Program-made: the position numbers and the translations under genes
The notes under the pieces: model-generated
What the model was told of the DNA's origin: nothing
Databases searched by the model: none
Seen by the model: only the letters and a program-made list of their open reading frames with translations
DNA from: Nitrospira sp. CG24A
GTDB lineage: Bacteria; Nitrospirota; Nitrospiria; Nitrospirales; Nitrospiraceae
Direction: 5' to 3'
Assembly (NCBI GenBank): GCA_002869925.2
Contig: NEWT02000026.1
Span: 61,586-125,585, forward strand
Length of the DNA: 64,000 nucleotides
Shown: positions 10,135 through 20,524 of the stretch, one piece after another
Layout of the letters: each line of letters starts with the position of its first letter
How positions within the stretch are numbered: the stretch's first letter is position 1

Positions 10135-11763
10135 TCATAGCCACGACGCCCGCACGGCCAACCCGGCCAGCATCCAGGACGTGATCCAGCCAAGCCGGGC
10201 GACAGTGGCCTGGGAGACCTGTAGGAGCAACTCGAACGAGAAAAATAAAACAATCAGTTTCGCCGTCAACAGGCTGACATGCACATTGCCGATGGTCAGA
10301 TCCGGGAGGAACGGCAACATGAGGGCAAGGAACACGATCAAATAGTCCAACGGCGTCGTCTGGAACCGGTCGTTGCCGTTCAATCGAATCGTCAGAACGA
10401 CCAGCACCGCCAGAAGGACAAATCCGATGTTGAGAGGTGTCAAGAGACCCTGCATCAACCCCCGGGGCGCCAACTCGCCGTAATACATAATGAAGGTGCT
10501 GCCGATATACAGACCGATTCGAACAGCCAAGATCCTTCCCTTGGCGATCGCCAGCATTCCCAAGACAACCGCTAAGAGACCTGCTGCGATCAGTCCTGCA
10601 TCGCTGGGAACCTCTCGGGGAATGGCGACGCAGACTATGAGAAACAACGGAACCAGCCACTTCAACGCTTGGAGCGGCCACGCGCGCAGGGCTGCTGTGG
10701 ACGATGTCTCCCGTACGGCTTTCGGTGGAGGCATCGTGGCGCCGGTCGTCATGGATTGTGAGCGAGGGGCGAAGACAAACAGAGAGAGCACGACGCCGGC
10801 GAATAACAGATAGGCCAGCAGGACCACGACGTCGGTCTGCCAGCACAATAGATAGGCACAACCGATCGACAAGCCTTGTGTCATATAAATGCCTGTCACG
10901 GCCTGGCGATGTGTCAACCCCATGGCCAGGAGCTTGTGATGAATATGATTGCGATCCCCGACGAAGGGTGAACGACCTTCCAGGAGACGTTGCCCCATCA
11001 CACCCAGCGTATCGAGGAGCGGAATCCCCCAGAGGAACAAGACAATCAGCGGACTGTACGGCGCGCGCGCAGGGTCGACCAGAATAATGGCCGCCACCGC
11101 CAGGTAGTGGCCGAGGAACTGACTGCCCGAATCGCCCATGAACACGCGAGCCGGATAGGTATTGAACCGCAGAAACCCCAGCAGGCTTCCCAACACCGGG
11201 ACCATCAGCAACATCAACGTCGTGTCGTTGGCCTGGTACGCCAGATAGGCGATGCCGGCAAAACTGAGCAGTGACAGTCCACCGGCCAGGCCATCGAGCC
11301 CATCGGCCAGATTGACCGCGTTGGTCATCCCCACAATGACCAGCAATGTAATCGGCGCTGCTACCCACAAGGGGAAGGTCTGCTCGTCGAAGAACGGAAT
11401 CGACGTCACCTTGACGCCGGCAAACGCAATTACGATCGCCGCCGCCAGGATCTGACCGCCGAATTTCGTCCGGGGTCCGAGCTCCACACAGTCGTCCCAG
11501 ATTCCGAACAGGAGGATCACCACCCCACCCAGCAGGCTCGCCAGAATCATGTGGTCTTTGGGAGCCCAAACGAGCACAGCCGCTATCGTGCCGACCGCAA
11601 ACGCGATCCCGCCGACTTTGGCGATCGGCGCCGTATGTATCCGGCGGTCTCGAGGCACGTCGACAAACTGGAACCGCCACGCCGAGGCGGTCAACGCCGG
11701 AATCAGCGCCATGCAGATCAATAAAGACCCGACAAAACTGAAAAATAACGAAGCAGACATCAC
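10135..11763 (-). CDS. WecA/MraY-like undecaprenyl-phosphate sugar-1-phosphate transferase
   Basis: NAVNLADGLDGLAGG, FMGDSGSQFLGH, HIHHKLLAMG motifs. Confidence 0.9.
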   Translation of the reverse strand: MMSASLFFSFVGSLLICMALIPALTASAWRFQFVDVPRDRRIHTAPIAKVGGIAFAVGTIAAVLVWAPKDHMILASLLGGVVILLFGIWDDCVELGPRTKFGGQILAAAIVIAFAGVKVTSIPFFDEQTFPLWVAAPITLLVIVGMTNAVNLADGLDGLAGGLSLLSFAGIAYLAYQANDTTLMLLMVPVLGSLLGFLRFNTYPARVFMGDSGSQFLGHYLAVAAIILVDPARAPYSPLIVLFLWGIPLLDTLGVMGQRLLEGRSPFVGDRNHIHHKLLAMGLTHRQAVTGIYMTQGLSIGCAYLLCWQTDVVVLLAYLLFAGVVLSLFVFAPRSQSMTTGATMPPPKAVRETSSTAALRAWPLQALKWLVPLFLIVCVAIPREVPSDAGLIAAGLLAVVLGMLAIAKGRILAVRIGLYIGSTFIMYYGELAPRGLMQGLLTPLNIGFVLLAVLVVLTIRLNGNDRFQTTPLDYLIVFLALMLPFLPDLTIGNVHVSLLTAKLIVLFFSFELLLQVSQATVARLGWITSWMLAGLAVRASWL

Positions 11764-11781
11764 AGGCTCACAATATGTTCA

Positions 11782-13401
11782 TCAATCAGGCACATACGAC
11801 GGCAGTAACGGATGGACCGCTGCCGCCATCTGCATCACACGCTGATCCGCAGCCCCTTCCGTTTCACCGGGCTCCACAGCAGTCACCAACCGAATCAACG
11901 CGCCGTCAGACCGCCTCATCGTGACCCCGTCCCAGAGCAGAAAGAATTTGACCAGATATTCGCTCGTCACCAGTCGGTTCCGCTGCTTAAACCAATACAA
12001 CACCACTTGCCTCTGCGCGCCCTTCTGGATGGCGACACGGTTCGCGCGAAACCCATTCGCGGCCCCCAGACCCGCCGGCACGACCACCTCATTGAGCGCC
12101 GTGATCTCCCAGCCGCCTCCCGGAATACAGGTCTTGGGGGAATGCGTCGCCTGCCCTGATTTTTGGGAACGGTAGTAGGCCGCATAGACATTGATCGGCC
12201 CGCCGGGTCCTTGATAATTGGCCAACAAGTAGTCGTCGAAGCGCAGCACATCGACGTACTGTCGCTCCATCGCCATTGGCTCACCGTGCCACTCGGCGAG
12301 ATGCATCGGAAACTCGAGAAAGCTCTGGCGCGAAGGAGGAGCTTCCTCCCGCCCGACCACCTGGAACGAGACCACGGTGATTCCCAGGAGAAGCGTGACG
12401 CAGGCTATGACTGGCGCGCTGATCGACGGAAGAGGAAAAACCGGAGACGAGACAGTGGAAGTCCGGCCTGTCGTAAAGAGGTTGGACATGGCGGACGAGG
12501 GCTGACCGATTTTCCTAAGCAGCCACAACTCAAGACCCAACAGCGACAGACTCAGGACGAACAGGAACCATCCTTCGAACGCGTGCATAAATCCTTCAGC
12601 AGCCCCGTTCCCGAAGTACTCCACCAGTACACCGATCAAGCCGATTCGGAGTCCGTTCAACAGCACGGCCAACGGGATCGCCGAGGCCACCAGCACCACC
12701 CGTTTCCATACGCGGTCCTGAAACAGGTAGGCGCACAGCAACGTCAATGCCATCAGCGGAAAGAGATAGCGTAGCCCACTGCAGGCCTCGACCACTTGCA
12801 GTTGCATCGGCCCCAGATCGATGACATTGCCTTCCCGGAAGGCGGTGATTCCAACCAGTTGTAAACATCCGACGCCCAGCGCTGACGAGATCAGTTGCAG
12901 CGAAGAGGAGAGGCTCTGCTGCAGCATGTGAGGAGGAGGAATCATGACCAGCAAATACCCCAGCGGAAATATCATCCGATAGGTCGCCGAAAGGCCGGCG
13001 ATCGATAGGATCAACCCACTCAACACAAGCCAGAAAGAGAGATGCTGTAAGAAGTACAGCGTGGCGAGTTCCCCGACGATGAAGAGTCCCAACCCGAGTG
13101 TGACCGGGAGAAGCCCCCACCAGGTCGGCGCCAGTCCGGCGGCGAGGATGTCCTCGCGGCGCCACCAGATCAGGGCGAGAGAAATGACGGGTATGAATAT
13201 GCCATGGCCATAATCCTCATTCTCCATCCACTCGTCAAAGAGATAAGAAAAGCTGTTCCCGTATATGAGGCCGAGCAAGGCAACGACCACGATGCCGAGA
13301 AGACTCCACCACAGCGATGACGATCCGCCAAGACCTTTGAATGCTGCGGATGCCGCTTGTGGGGTGCCTTGATTTCCAACTGGAACAACTGAAGGCTTCA
13401 T
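11782..13401 (-). CDS. Exosortase fused to EpsI domain (XrtA/XrtD type)
   Basis: VVEACSGLRYLFPLMAL (catalytic Cys), LLNGLRIGLIGVLVEYFG, EGFMHAFEGW, then an EpsI-like domain (CIPGGGWEI). Confidence 0.9.
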   Translation of the reverse strand: MKPSVVPVGNQGTPQAASAAFKGLGGSSSLWWSLLGIVVVALLGLIYGNSFSYLFDEWMENEDYGHGIFIPVISLALIWWRREDILAAGLAPTWWGLLPVTLGLGLFIVGELATLYFLQHLSFWLVLSGLILSIAGLSATYRMIFPLGYLLVMIPPPHMLQQSLSSSLQLISSALGVGCLQLVGITAFREGNVIDLGPMQLQVVEACSGLRYLFPLMALTLLCAYLFQDRVWKRVVLVASAIPLAVLLNGLRIGLIGVLVEYFGNGAAEGFMHAFEGWFLFVLSLSLLGLELWLLRKIGQPSSAMSNLFTTGRTSTVSSPVFPLPSISAPVIACVTLLLGITVVSFQVVGREEAPPSRQSFLEFPMHLAEWHGEPMAMERQYVDVLRFDDYLLANYQGPGGPINVYAAYYRSQKSGQATHSPKTCIPGGGWEITALNEVVVPAGLGAANGFRANRVAIQKGAQRQVVLYWFKQRNRLVTSEYLVKFFLLWDGVTMRRSDGALIRLVTAVEPGETEGAADQRVMQMAAAVHPLLPSYVPD

Positions 13402-13416
13402 CCTGGTACTCCCTGG

Positions 13417-14214
13417 CTACGAATACTTTCTCAACCCGCTGAGTTCCAACGCCACATGTCCCGCAAATTGGACGCCTTCGATCATGATGCGCCGCCACAA
13501 CCGGCGGGGTTCATGCGCAAACCGCCAGAGCCACTCCAGGCCGAACTCTCCTACCCATTCAGGAGCCCGCGTGACCGTGCCCGCGAGAAACTTAAACGCA
13601 GCGCCGACACCAAGCACCAATGGCACATGGAGTTGCGCCCGGTGTTCGTAGATCCATTGTTCTTGCTTCGGGAGCCCAAGCCCCACCCACAACACATCCG
13701 GGCACGTATCGTTGATTCGCTGAACCATCGCGGCATCTTCTTCGGGGGTGACGGCGCGAAAGGGTGGAGAGACGCAATCGGCAATGACGATCCCGGGATA
13801 GGTCTCCTCTAATTTGTTTTGAAGATGGAGCAACGTCTGATCGGTGTCGCCGAAAAAGAAATGTTTCAGACCCGTGTGCTGATGATGTGCGAAGAATGCC
13901 TTCATGAGGTCGGTCCCGGTGACCCGGGTTTTCAACGGTACGCCTTTCCGGCGCGCAACCTTGATCAGAGAAATACCGTCGGGAACGATGAGGTCCGAGG
14001 TTTCGATCTTGGAGCGGAACTCCGGCCGCTTGTGGGCTTCAATGATGGCATGCATGTCGGCCACGACGACCCAGTGCATACGATCGCGCTGATGGGCGAT
14101 CCAGTGGGTCATCAGCGCCACCACATCGGGAATCTGCACCATATGCACTGGAATTCCCAGAATACGGATCTGCTGGATCGGCGGATGTTCTCTCACGGCC
14201 AATTCAGTCGTCAT
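13417..14214 (-). CDS. WecG/TagA/CpsF family glycosyltransferase
   Basis: VVVADMHAIIEA, DLIVPDGISLI, DVLWVGLGLPKQEQWI, GVGAAFKFLAGTVTRAPEW. Confidence 0.92.
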   Translation of the reverse strand: MTTELAVREHPPIQQIRILGIPVHMVQIPDVVALMTHWIAHQRDRMHWVVVADMHAIIEAHKRPEFRSKIETSDLIVPDGISLIKVARRKGVPLKTRVTGTDLMKAFFAHHQHTGLKHFFFGDTDQTLLHLQNKLEETYPGIVIADCVSPPFRAVTPEEDAAMVQRINDTCPDVLWVGLGLPKQEQWIYEHRAQLHVPLVLGVGAAFKFLAGTVTRAPEWVGEFGLEWLWRFAHEPRRLWRRIMIEGVQFAGHVALELSGLRKYS

Positions 14215-14544
14215 AAGTTACCTCGTTGCCAAACGTCCAAAATTCTGGAAGCCAAGTGTACCGTTAAGCCCGCTCGTACTGGGTCATCCTGGGCTCAATT
14301 GATCGTTAACAAATTGTTAACTTCGAGCAATGGGCGCTTTACCCTGGAAGGTCGGAACGATGGAGAGGAGACGGCGTCAAGGGACTTCAGAGAGTCAAGT
14401 TCCCCGCTGCGTGGCATCACCGCATTCAATTGTGAAGATTTCTCGGAGACGGAGAGGAGACCCGTGGCACGCGATGGAGAATGTCTAGGTTCAACTGGAA
14501 GATAAAGAAACCCCTCGCCGTGCGGGGGGGGGGGACGGAACGGT

Positions 14545-15717
14545 CTACCGTCGAATCTCCTGTTCAGCCGTCTTCAACAAGAGCGCGGGCTGAGAATTGC
14601 CTGCCGGAGAGATCACGCCTTCAAAGACCATCCTCATGCGATCGAGGTGCCGACCATCGGTATACTCCTGCTCGAACCGGAGTCTCGCATTAGCTCCCAG
14701 CCGCCTCATCTCGTCAGGTCGATTGAGCAGCCATTGAATCCGATCCGCCAAAGCTGTGGCATCGCCGATTGGAACTTCGATGCCGCTTTCGCCGTCACAC
14801 AATGTTTCCCCCAAGCATCCACGATCGGTAAAGAGAATGGGCAATCCGGCGGCCATCGCTTCCAGTACGACAAGCGGCTGTCCCTCTTGTTGAATTCCGG
14901 GGAAGACGAAGAGATCTGCCGCATGCAGCAACGCCGTTTTCTGCTCGCCTGAGACTTGTCCTGAAAATGTGATGGACGAACCGATTCCTTGTTGCGCGAT
15001 ATAGGCCTCCGCTTCTTTCCGATGCTCGTCATGCGACCAGGGACCCGCGAAGACGAACTCAACATCCGTTCGCTTCTGAAGCACCAGCGTAATGGCTTCC
15101 AGCAGGACGACGGCCCCTTTCATCTTATTCAGTGTATTGAGATAGAGCACCTGCCATTGTCTACACAGTCTGGGCGCGCCAGCGCACCCGACGCCACAAT
15201 CGGGGATGCCGTTGGGAACGACGGCGATTCGCTCGGGAGCGACTAGCCCCTGAAACTGATCCTGCAAAGTCTCTCCCAGCACAATCGCTCGAGCGACCGT
15301 CCGCATGAACAACCGGGTATACCAACGCATGGGAAACCATCGGCGCACATACCAATCCTGGAAGGCGGCTCCATGGAGATGAGCCGCCACCTTCGCGCCG
15401 GAGAGCACAGCCGGCCATACGAAGAAACTGTCTCGCAATACCCCGATGGTCGACTGGGACAACACAAGATAGACGACCTGTGGCCGTCGACGGATCAGCA
15501 GCCACAGCAGCCGTAACCATTGCCGGCAAAACAATGCCACATCGTACAAATCGGGTTTGTTGACATGCCCGATCCCTCGACGATCGGCCAGTTCAAGATG
15601 GCTCACCTCGAACGAATCATTGAGCGTGGAGTCGAGCAACGTCCGAATGGCCATCGCCACGCCGTGATACGGCGGAGGGGTGGGACCGATGATGAGCAGA
15701 CGAGCGCGCGGAATCAT
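14545..15717 (-). CDS. Glycosyltransferase family 4
   Basis: GPTPPPYHGVAMAIR and C-terminal VFPGIQQEGQPLVVLEAMAAGLPIL. Confidence 0.88.
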   Translation of the reverse strand: MIPRARLLIIGPTPPPYHGVAMAIRTLLDSTLNDSFEVSHLELADRRGIGHVNKPDLYDVALFCRQWLRLLWLLIRRRPQVVYLVLSQSTIGVLRDSFFVWPAVLSGAKVAAHLHGAAFQDWYVRRWFPMRWYTRLFMRTVARAIVLGETLQDQFQGLVAPERIAVVPNGIPDCGVGCAGAPRLCRQWQVLYLNTLNKMKGAVVLLEAITLVLQKRTDVEFVFAGPWSHDEHRKEAEAYIAQQGIGSSITFSGQVSGEQKTALLHAADLFVFPGIQQEGQPLVVLEAMAAGLPILFTDRGCLGETLCDGESGIEVPIGDATALADRIQWLLNRPDEMRRLGANARLRFEQEYTDGRHLDRMRMVFEGVISPAGNSQPALLLKTAEQEIRR

Positions 15718-16904
15718 TTGACCGCCGCTTTTGAGGGCCTCACGTCGTGACGGTCCGCTCTATCTGCCAGGGCAGGCCCGGCCAGAGCCGACCGAAGAAA
15801 CTGCACGATGGCCTCCGCAGATGGCTCGAAATCCGTGGCTTGTACCGATCGGTACCCGGCTCGCCCCATTTCCCTGCGGTCCTCGGGTGAGAGTGCAAGA
15901 ATGTCGAGCACCCGCTTTGCAGCTGAGGCATGCTCGGTGGGCACGATTGAGTAGCCGTTGACGCCTTCCTGAACGAGATCTGCGGTTGCGGCTGCGTAGA
16001 TGGAAGACACCACGGGAAGTTCAACAGCCATTGCCTCTGCCAGCACAGCTCCATAGGTATCGGAGAGCGTCGGGAACACAAACACGTCGGCCAGAGCCAA
16101 ATAGCGAGGCAGGATTTCCTGTTTGACGAACCCGATGAAATGCACATGGTGAAGCCCCTGCGCTCGGGCAATCGCTTCATAGGCAGGACGATCCTGGCCG
16201 TCGCCGATCAGCACCAACGAGGCCTCCGGCTGTTCTGCCACGACCCGTTCATAGATCGAGAGGAGATCCCGAAACCCTTTACGGTCCGTGAGCCGCCCCA
16301 CGGATACGATGATGGGCTGTGAAAAATGCCGGCGCAGATCTGCGTAGGGCTGAGTCGCTCGGAACGCGCGCGCCTCTTGGTGGAAGCGCCCGACATCGAT
16401 GGGCATCAGCGAGGTCAAGACGGATCGGCGCGTAGCGCCATAGTGAAGATAGGCCTCGAGCGCTTCGGTCGAAGACGCAATCGACGCTGTGGACCCTCTG
16501 GTCATCCATCGTCGAAGCGCGCGCCTGATGGCAGACGATTGCGCTCCATCGCGCAACGTAAATTCGCCCCAACCGACATAGGCCTTTCCGAACAGTTTGC
16601 AATAGATATAGGCTTCGATGTTTGCGGGAGCGAATCCGCCACTCACGACAATGTCTGGATTCGCGCGCAGCAACGCCGGAACTACACCATAGTTCCAGTG
16701 GAGCGAAACTTCGGCGGACGGCGGCCTGTGATGGAATCCGTGTAAGACCTTCGTCCTAAACGGAACAGGCCCAATGTCCCACTGCCGGTTTTCCTCCCGC
16801 TTCGCCATGAGGAACACGGTGAAGTCCTCCACTCGTCGGGCCATCGCCTCGAACAAGGGGATACGATAGGGCGCCAAAATATTCGTCACAACCGCGAGCT
16901 TCAT
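15714..16904 (-). CDS. Glycosyltransferase family 4
   Basis: MKLAVVTNILAPYRIPLFEAMA, IIVSVGRLTDRKGF, VFVFPTLSDTYGAVLAEAMAVELPVVSS. Confidence 0.88.
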   Translation of the reverse strand: MKLAVVTNILAPYRIPLFEAMARRVEDFTVFLMAKREENRQWDIGPVPFRTKVLHGFHHRPPSAEVSLHWNYGVVPALLRANPDIVVSGGFAPANIEAYIYCKLFGKAYVGWGEFTLRDGAQSSAIRRALRRWMTRGSTASIASSTEALEAYLHYGATRRSVLTSLMPIDVGRFHQEARAFRATQPYADLRRHFSQPIIVSVGRLTDRKGFRDLLSIYERVVAEQPEASLVLIGDGQDRPAYEAIARAQGLHHVHFIGFVKQEILPRYLALADVFVFPTLSDTYGAVLAEAMAVELPVVSSIYAAATADLVQEGVNGYSIVPTEHASAAKRVLDILALSPEDRREMGRAGYRSVQATDFEPSAEAIVQFLRSALAGPALADRADRHDVRPSKAAVK

Positions 16905-17773
16905 GCCAAAGGCTCCACCACCCATCCGCTTGCCTGTAGTCGCGCACGGACTGTTTCGCGCAGATAGATCGTATCTTCACGGCTCTTCCCGGCATGTGCC
17001 AGTACCGCTTTGTTTTCGAACAGGCAGCGATAAGGGCCGCATAACCCGTTTTCAGTCAACAACTCATGGATGGCCTGTAGACCGACCGAGCGTTGCTCCG
17101 ACAACCCGTTGCATTCAATCAACAAGAATTCGACAAGGCGTAGCTGAAAGCCAAATCCTGTCAGTACGTTGAATTCGAATCCTTCGACATCCAACTTCAC
17201 ATAGGTCGGCGTCACGGCTCGCTCGTGACAGAATGTGTCCACGCGCCGGCACGAGACTTCCACTGTTCGTCCTTCATGCTGAGCGACCGAATGATTGACT
17301 GAACTGCCGGCGTCATCCGTCAACCAAACAATCCCGTCGCGCTGCCCAAGTGCCATCGAGCAGACCGTGACATTTTTCCTGCCATTCAGCCGGACGTTTT
17401 CCGACAGGAGTTTGATGGTCATCGGATGGGGTTCGAATGCTATCACCTGGACAGTGGACTGCTCCGACGCCACCAACGTATATGATCCGATATTGGCTCC
17501 GATGTCGAAAAAGGTCCCGCCGTTGCGGAGGAGCCACTGCAACAGCCGCATATTGTTGTAGTCGTACAACCCTTGGCTGTTGATCAACGCGGACACCCCG
17601 CAGCGCCGGTGCGCAGCCACGATCCGGGAACCTGCGAGCCGTTGTTCAAAGGGAAACCAGTTGAAGGCCTTACGAACCTGCCAATGGGCATGTCTCAGCA
17701 GCCCCTGCCCTGTCGGCACATAGGGATTATCTACAATCTGCTGAAGCGAGTTGATCAGTTGTGCCAGCCCCAT
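16901..17773 (-). CDS. FkbM family methyltransferase
   Basis: GGTFFDIGANIGSYTLVAS, VIAFEPHPMTIKLLSENVRLNG, YVKLDVEGFEFNVLTG. Confidence 0.9.
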   Translation of the reverse strand: MGLAQLINSLQQIVDNPYVPTGQGLLRHAHWQVRKAFNWFPFEQRLAGSRIVAAHRRCGVSALINSQGLYDYNNMRLLQWLLRNGGTFFDIGANIGSYTLVASEQSTVQVIAFEPHPMTIKLLSENVRLNGRKNVTVCSMALGQRDGIVWLTDDAGSSVNHSVAQHEGRTVEVSCRRVDTFCHERAVTPTYVKLDVEGFEFNVLTGFGFQLRLVEFLLIECNGLSEQRSVGLQAIHELLTENGLCGPYRCLFENKAVLAHAGKSREDTIYLRETVRARLQASGWVVEPLA

Positions 17774-17775
17774 CG

Positions 17776-19347
17776 TTACCTCGCCCATCCGGCCGCCACA
17801 CGAATCCGTGTGGCCAGAGCCGACAAAATCAGCGCGTCGTCCGCTTCAAGTCGAGCCACACGTAATACGGCGATATACACTCCGCACGCCAAGAGACCCA
17901 CTGGGACATACGCCAAGGGCGAGAGGTGTGGCTTCACCAACCAAATCATCAGACCCATCACGCAACCAGCCATCAGTGGCTTTACGGCCGCCCACGTCCA
18001 TGGCAGCATCCGGTGCAGGCGCCATACTTGAGCGACACGTAGCCCGTTCAGCAGCACAAAACTTCCGGACGCCGCGCATGCTGCACCGACAGGGCCCCAA
18101 AGAGGAATCATTAAGGCTGTGATTCCGATCAAGATCGCTCCATACACTACGGTATTGACCAGCACGACCCGCGAATGACCGGACATCAACAGCACCGTAT
18201 TGGCACAGCCGCTCGACGCATTGACCAGATGGCCGATCGTAAGAATGGTGAGGATCGGACCGGCAGCGGCAAATTCAACTCCAAAGACGCTTAGCACGTC
18301 GCCTGCAAACAGGACCAAGAGGACACATAGCGGCATTGAGGCGGCCAGCGCGACTCGATGGACCAATTCGTAGCTCTCTTGAAATGTCGCCAGGTCCTTT
18401 GCCGCCCAGGCTCGACTAATGGTCGGGGCGAACACGACATCGAACGCTCCTAGGATGAGTGCCAAGATTGCAGCCGTCTGGAAGGCAACGAGATACAGCC
18501 CCACGTCGTGCGAGGAAGCCCAGTACCCCAAGATCATAATGTCGGCTCGCGGAGCCAACACGCCGAAAATATTGGCCGCTACCAACGGGAGACAAAAGGC
18601 CCCGAATGCACGGACCTCTTGCCGTTCGATTCCGGTGAAGTCACGGGCCGTCAACCATCCCCGGCGCATCAGCGCCCCGATCGCCAAGGCCGCACTGATG
18701 GCGAAGGTGAGAGCGAGTCCGAAGGTGACCCCGCCAAGACCGAACCCGCCCCAGAGCGCGAGTCCAGCCAACATCCATTTGCCGATCGGCTCCCATAGAT
18801 ATTTGATCGCCACCGTATAACGAACAGTCTGCATTGCTTGCATCGACGAGAGGAGAAGGCTCCCGAGTAGCCCACAGGGCAAAGCCAATGCGAACCACAG
18901 GAGAACGCTTGTCAGTCCGGGCTTACCGTATAACTGCACGGAGAGGGGAGTAGCCGAGAGAAGCAGACCGAGTGCGGCGATCAAGCCAAGACCCGTTACG
19001 AGAACGACAGCGGTCGCAATCGCACGGCGCGCGGCTTCTGCTTGTCCTTGCGCGCGATATTCGGACACAAATTTGATCGCCCCAGTGTCGACTCCTGCCA
19101 TCGCAACCAACAGCAGCGTGTTAAACATCGTGACACCAAGCGCGTAGATTCCAAAATCCTCCGCTCCCAACTGCCGAGCCAGGAACAGCATGAAGAAATA
19201 GTTCATGCCGTTGCCGAACACCGAGGCCACAAGCAACGATGCGCCACTCTCCATGAAGGAGGTTTTGCCATTCATGGAGAGGCCGGCCTTCGAAGCGCCC
19301 AGGACCTCCGATTCCGATGGCGCCCGCTGATCGATGTCTCTCTTCAT
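17776..19347 (-). CDS. Wzx-like flippase / polysaccharide biosynthesis membrane protein
   Basis: Polytopic; FFMLFLARQLGAEDFGIYALGVTMFNTLLLVAMAGVDTGAIKFVSEYRAQG. Confidence 0.85.
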   Translation of the reverse strand: MKRDIDQRAPSESEVLGASKAGLSMNGKTSFMESGASLLVASVFGNGMNYFFMLFLARQLGAEDFGIYALGVTMFNTLLLVAMAGVDTGAIKFVSEYRAQGQAEAARRAIATAVVLVTGLGLIAALGLLLSATPLSVQLYGKPGLTSVLLWFALALPCGLLGSLLLSSMQAMQTVRYTVAIKYLWEPIGKWMLAGLALWGGFGLGGVTFGLALTFAISAALAIGALMRRGWLTARDFTGIERQEVRAFGAFCLPLVAANIFGVLAPRADIMILGYWASSHDVGLYLVAFQTAAILALILGAFDVVFAPTISRAWAAKDLATFQESYELVHRVALAASMPLCVLLVLFAGDVLSVFGVEFAAAGPILTILTIGHLVNASSGCANTVLLMSGHSRVVLVNTVVYGAILIGITALMIPLWGPVGAACAASGSFVLLNGLRVAQVWRLHRMLPWTWAAVKPLMAGCVMGLMIWLVKPHLSPLAYVPVGLLACGVYIAVLRVARLEADDALILSALATRIRVAAGWAR

Positions 19348-19363
19348 GATCGACCAGCCATTC

Positions 19364-20524
19364 TTATCGAACGGATAGGTTCTTAGGAGCTTGCGGTGGG
19401 TCGAACCGACCATGGAATGGCTCACCTTTCAATGCCGCCGCCTGCTCATCCGTGAAGTACTTGTAGAAATAGACCGCGAGGCCGGTTTTCGGCCAACGCG
19501 ATTGGATCATAGAAACAGTTGAAGAGACCCATGCTCCCGAGCGGGGGAACCTCGGCTGCGTGGGAGTCTTAAGTTCCTCTTCCGTGGCCATGTTGCAGAT
19601 CAGCAAGGTCAGCGCATCGGGATTGTGCAATGCTCCGCGAACCGAGTCGGTGACACTGACATTTACTTTAGGGAAGTAGTCCATGCGCAAAATTACATCG
19701 ACGAGTCCCTCATTGACCCACTTCACGCTCGCAGCGCCCTGTTCAGGTCCGGCCTGTCCAGGAATCGCATCGACACTGATCAATAGCGATGGCTTGGATT
19801 GTCGGACTGCTTCAACAATCGAGCGCACCATGCTGGTCACGGCCTGTTCCTGAAACTCCGCAAGATGAGCGGCTTTGCCGAAGGTGAGCCGAAACAATGT
19901 GGAGTCAGCTGACAAGCTCCTGCCATACTGATTGGCATACTGGCTGGTGCAGAACTCGCTCGAACAGAGCCCGACTGCCCGCACATAGTCGAGGTTGATG
20001 CCGTCGACATCGTAATGCTCCACGACCTCCGAAATCAGATTAGTCATCCACTGGCGGAAGGCCGGATTGTGTACATCGAAGGCATTGGAAGGTGTGCCGG
20101 GCGGAGCATACTCAGGAAAGAGGTCTCCCTGCCGAAGCGTGAGTGTAAACCACGGATGCACTTCCATCCCTAACTCATGAGCTTTCTTGATCGCGTAGCG
20201 CAATGGATCGAAGTTGGTTTTCGGCCGATTCTTAAGCGCAATATCCCATGGAGCGTACTTCGACGGCCAAGCTGTGCCCCTTCCTTGCCAAACAGTGGGC
20301 ATGTAGACATTGAACCCGGCGGCTTTCAATCGCGTGAGGGCTCGATCGATATAGTGCTGATCGACCCAGTAGGGAATATCCCCGTCCAGCATGGCGAATT
20401 TGCCGGCAAACGTTTTCGCCTGAACCGGTGACGATTGAGCCTGAACAGGAAGTGCCTGCCCCATCAAGACCGTGAACCCAATCACACTCAAACCTATTCC
20501 AATGGGCCACCGTAGAATTGTCAT
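19364..20524 (-). CDS. GHL10-like family 10 glycosylhydrolase
   Basis: GFNVYMPTVWQGRGTAWPSKYAPWD, AHELGMEVHPWFTL, HYDVDGINLDYVR. Confidence 0.75.
   Translation of the reverse strand: MTILRWPIGIGLSVIGFTVLMGQALPVQAQSSPVQAKTFAGKFAMLDGDIPYWVDQHYIDRALTRLKAAGFNVYMPTVWQGRGTAWPSKYAPWDIALKNRPKTNFDPLRYAIKKAHELGMEVHPWFTLTLRQGDLFPEYAPPGTPSNAFDVHNPAFRQWMTNLISEVVEHYDVDGINLDYVRAVGLCSSEFCTSQYANQYGRSLSADSTLFRLTFGKAAHLAEFQEQAVTSMVRSIVEAVRQSKPSLLISVDAIPGQAGPEQGAASVKWVNEGLVDVILRMDYFPKVNVSVTDSVRGALHNPDALTLLICNMATEEELKTPTQPRFPRSGAWVSSTVSMIQSRWPKTGLAVYFYKYFTDEQAAALKGEPFHGRFDPPQAPKNLSVR

Noticed and set aside
9026-10345. 439-aa plus-strand ORF
   Set aside because: Antisense to the PrsT-like TPR gene; no recognisable domain.
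10106-11680. 525-codon N-terminal extension of the 7718..11680 ORF
   Set aside because: Arg/Gly-rich out-of-frame translation of the WecA/MraY-like gene; MKQRMVAAMVVVLVIGLVGCGG is a clear lipoprotein start at 10105.
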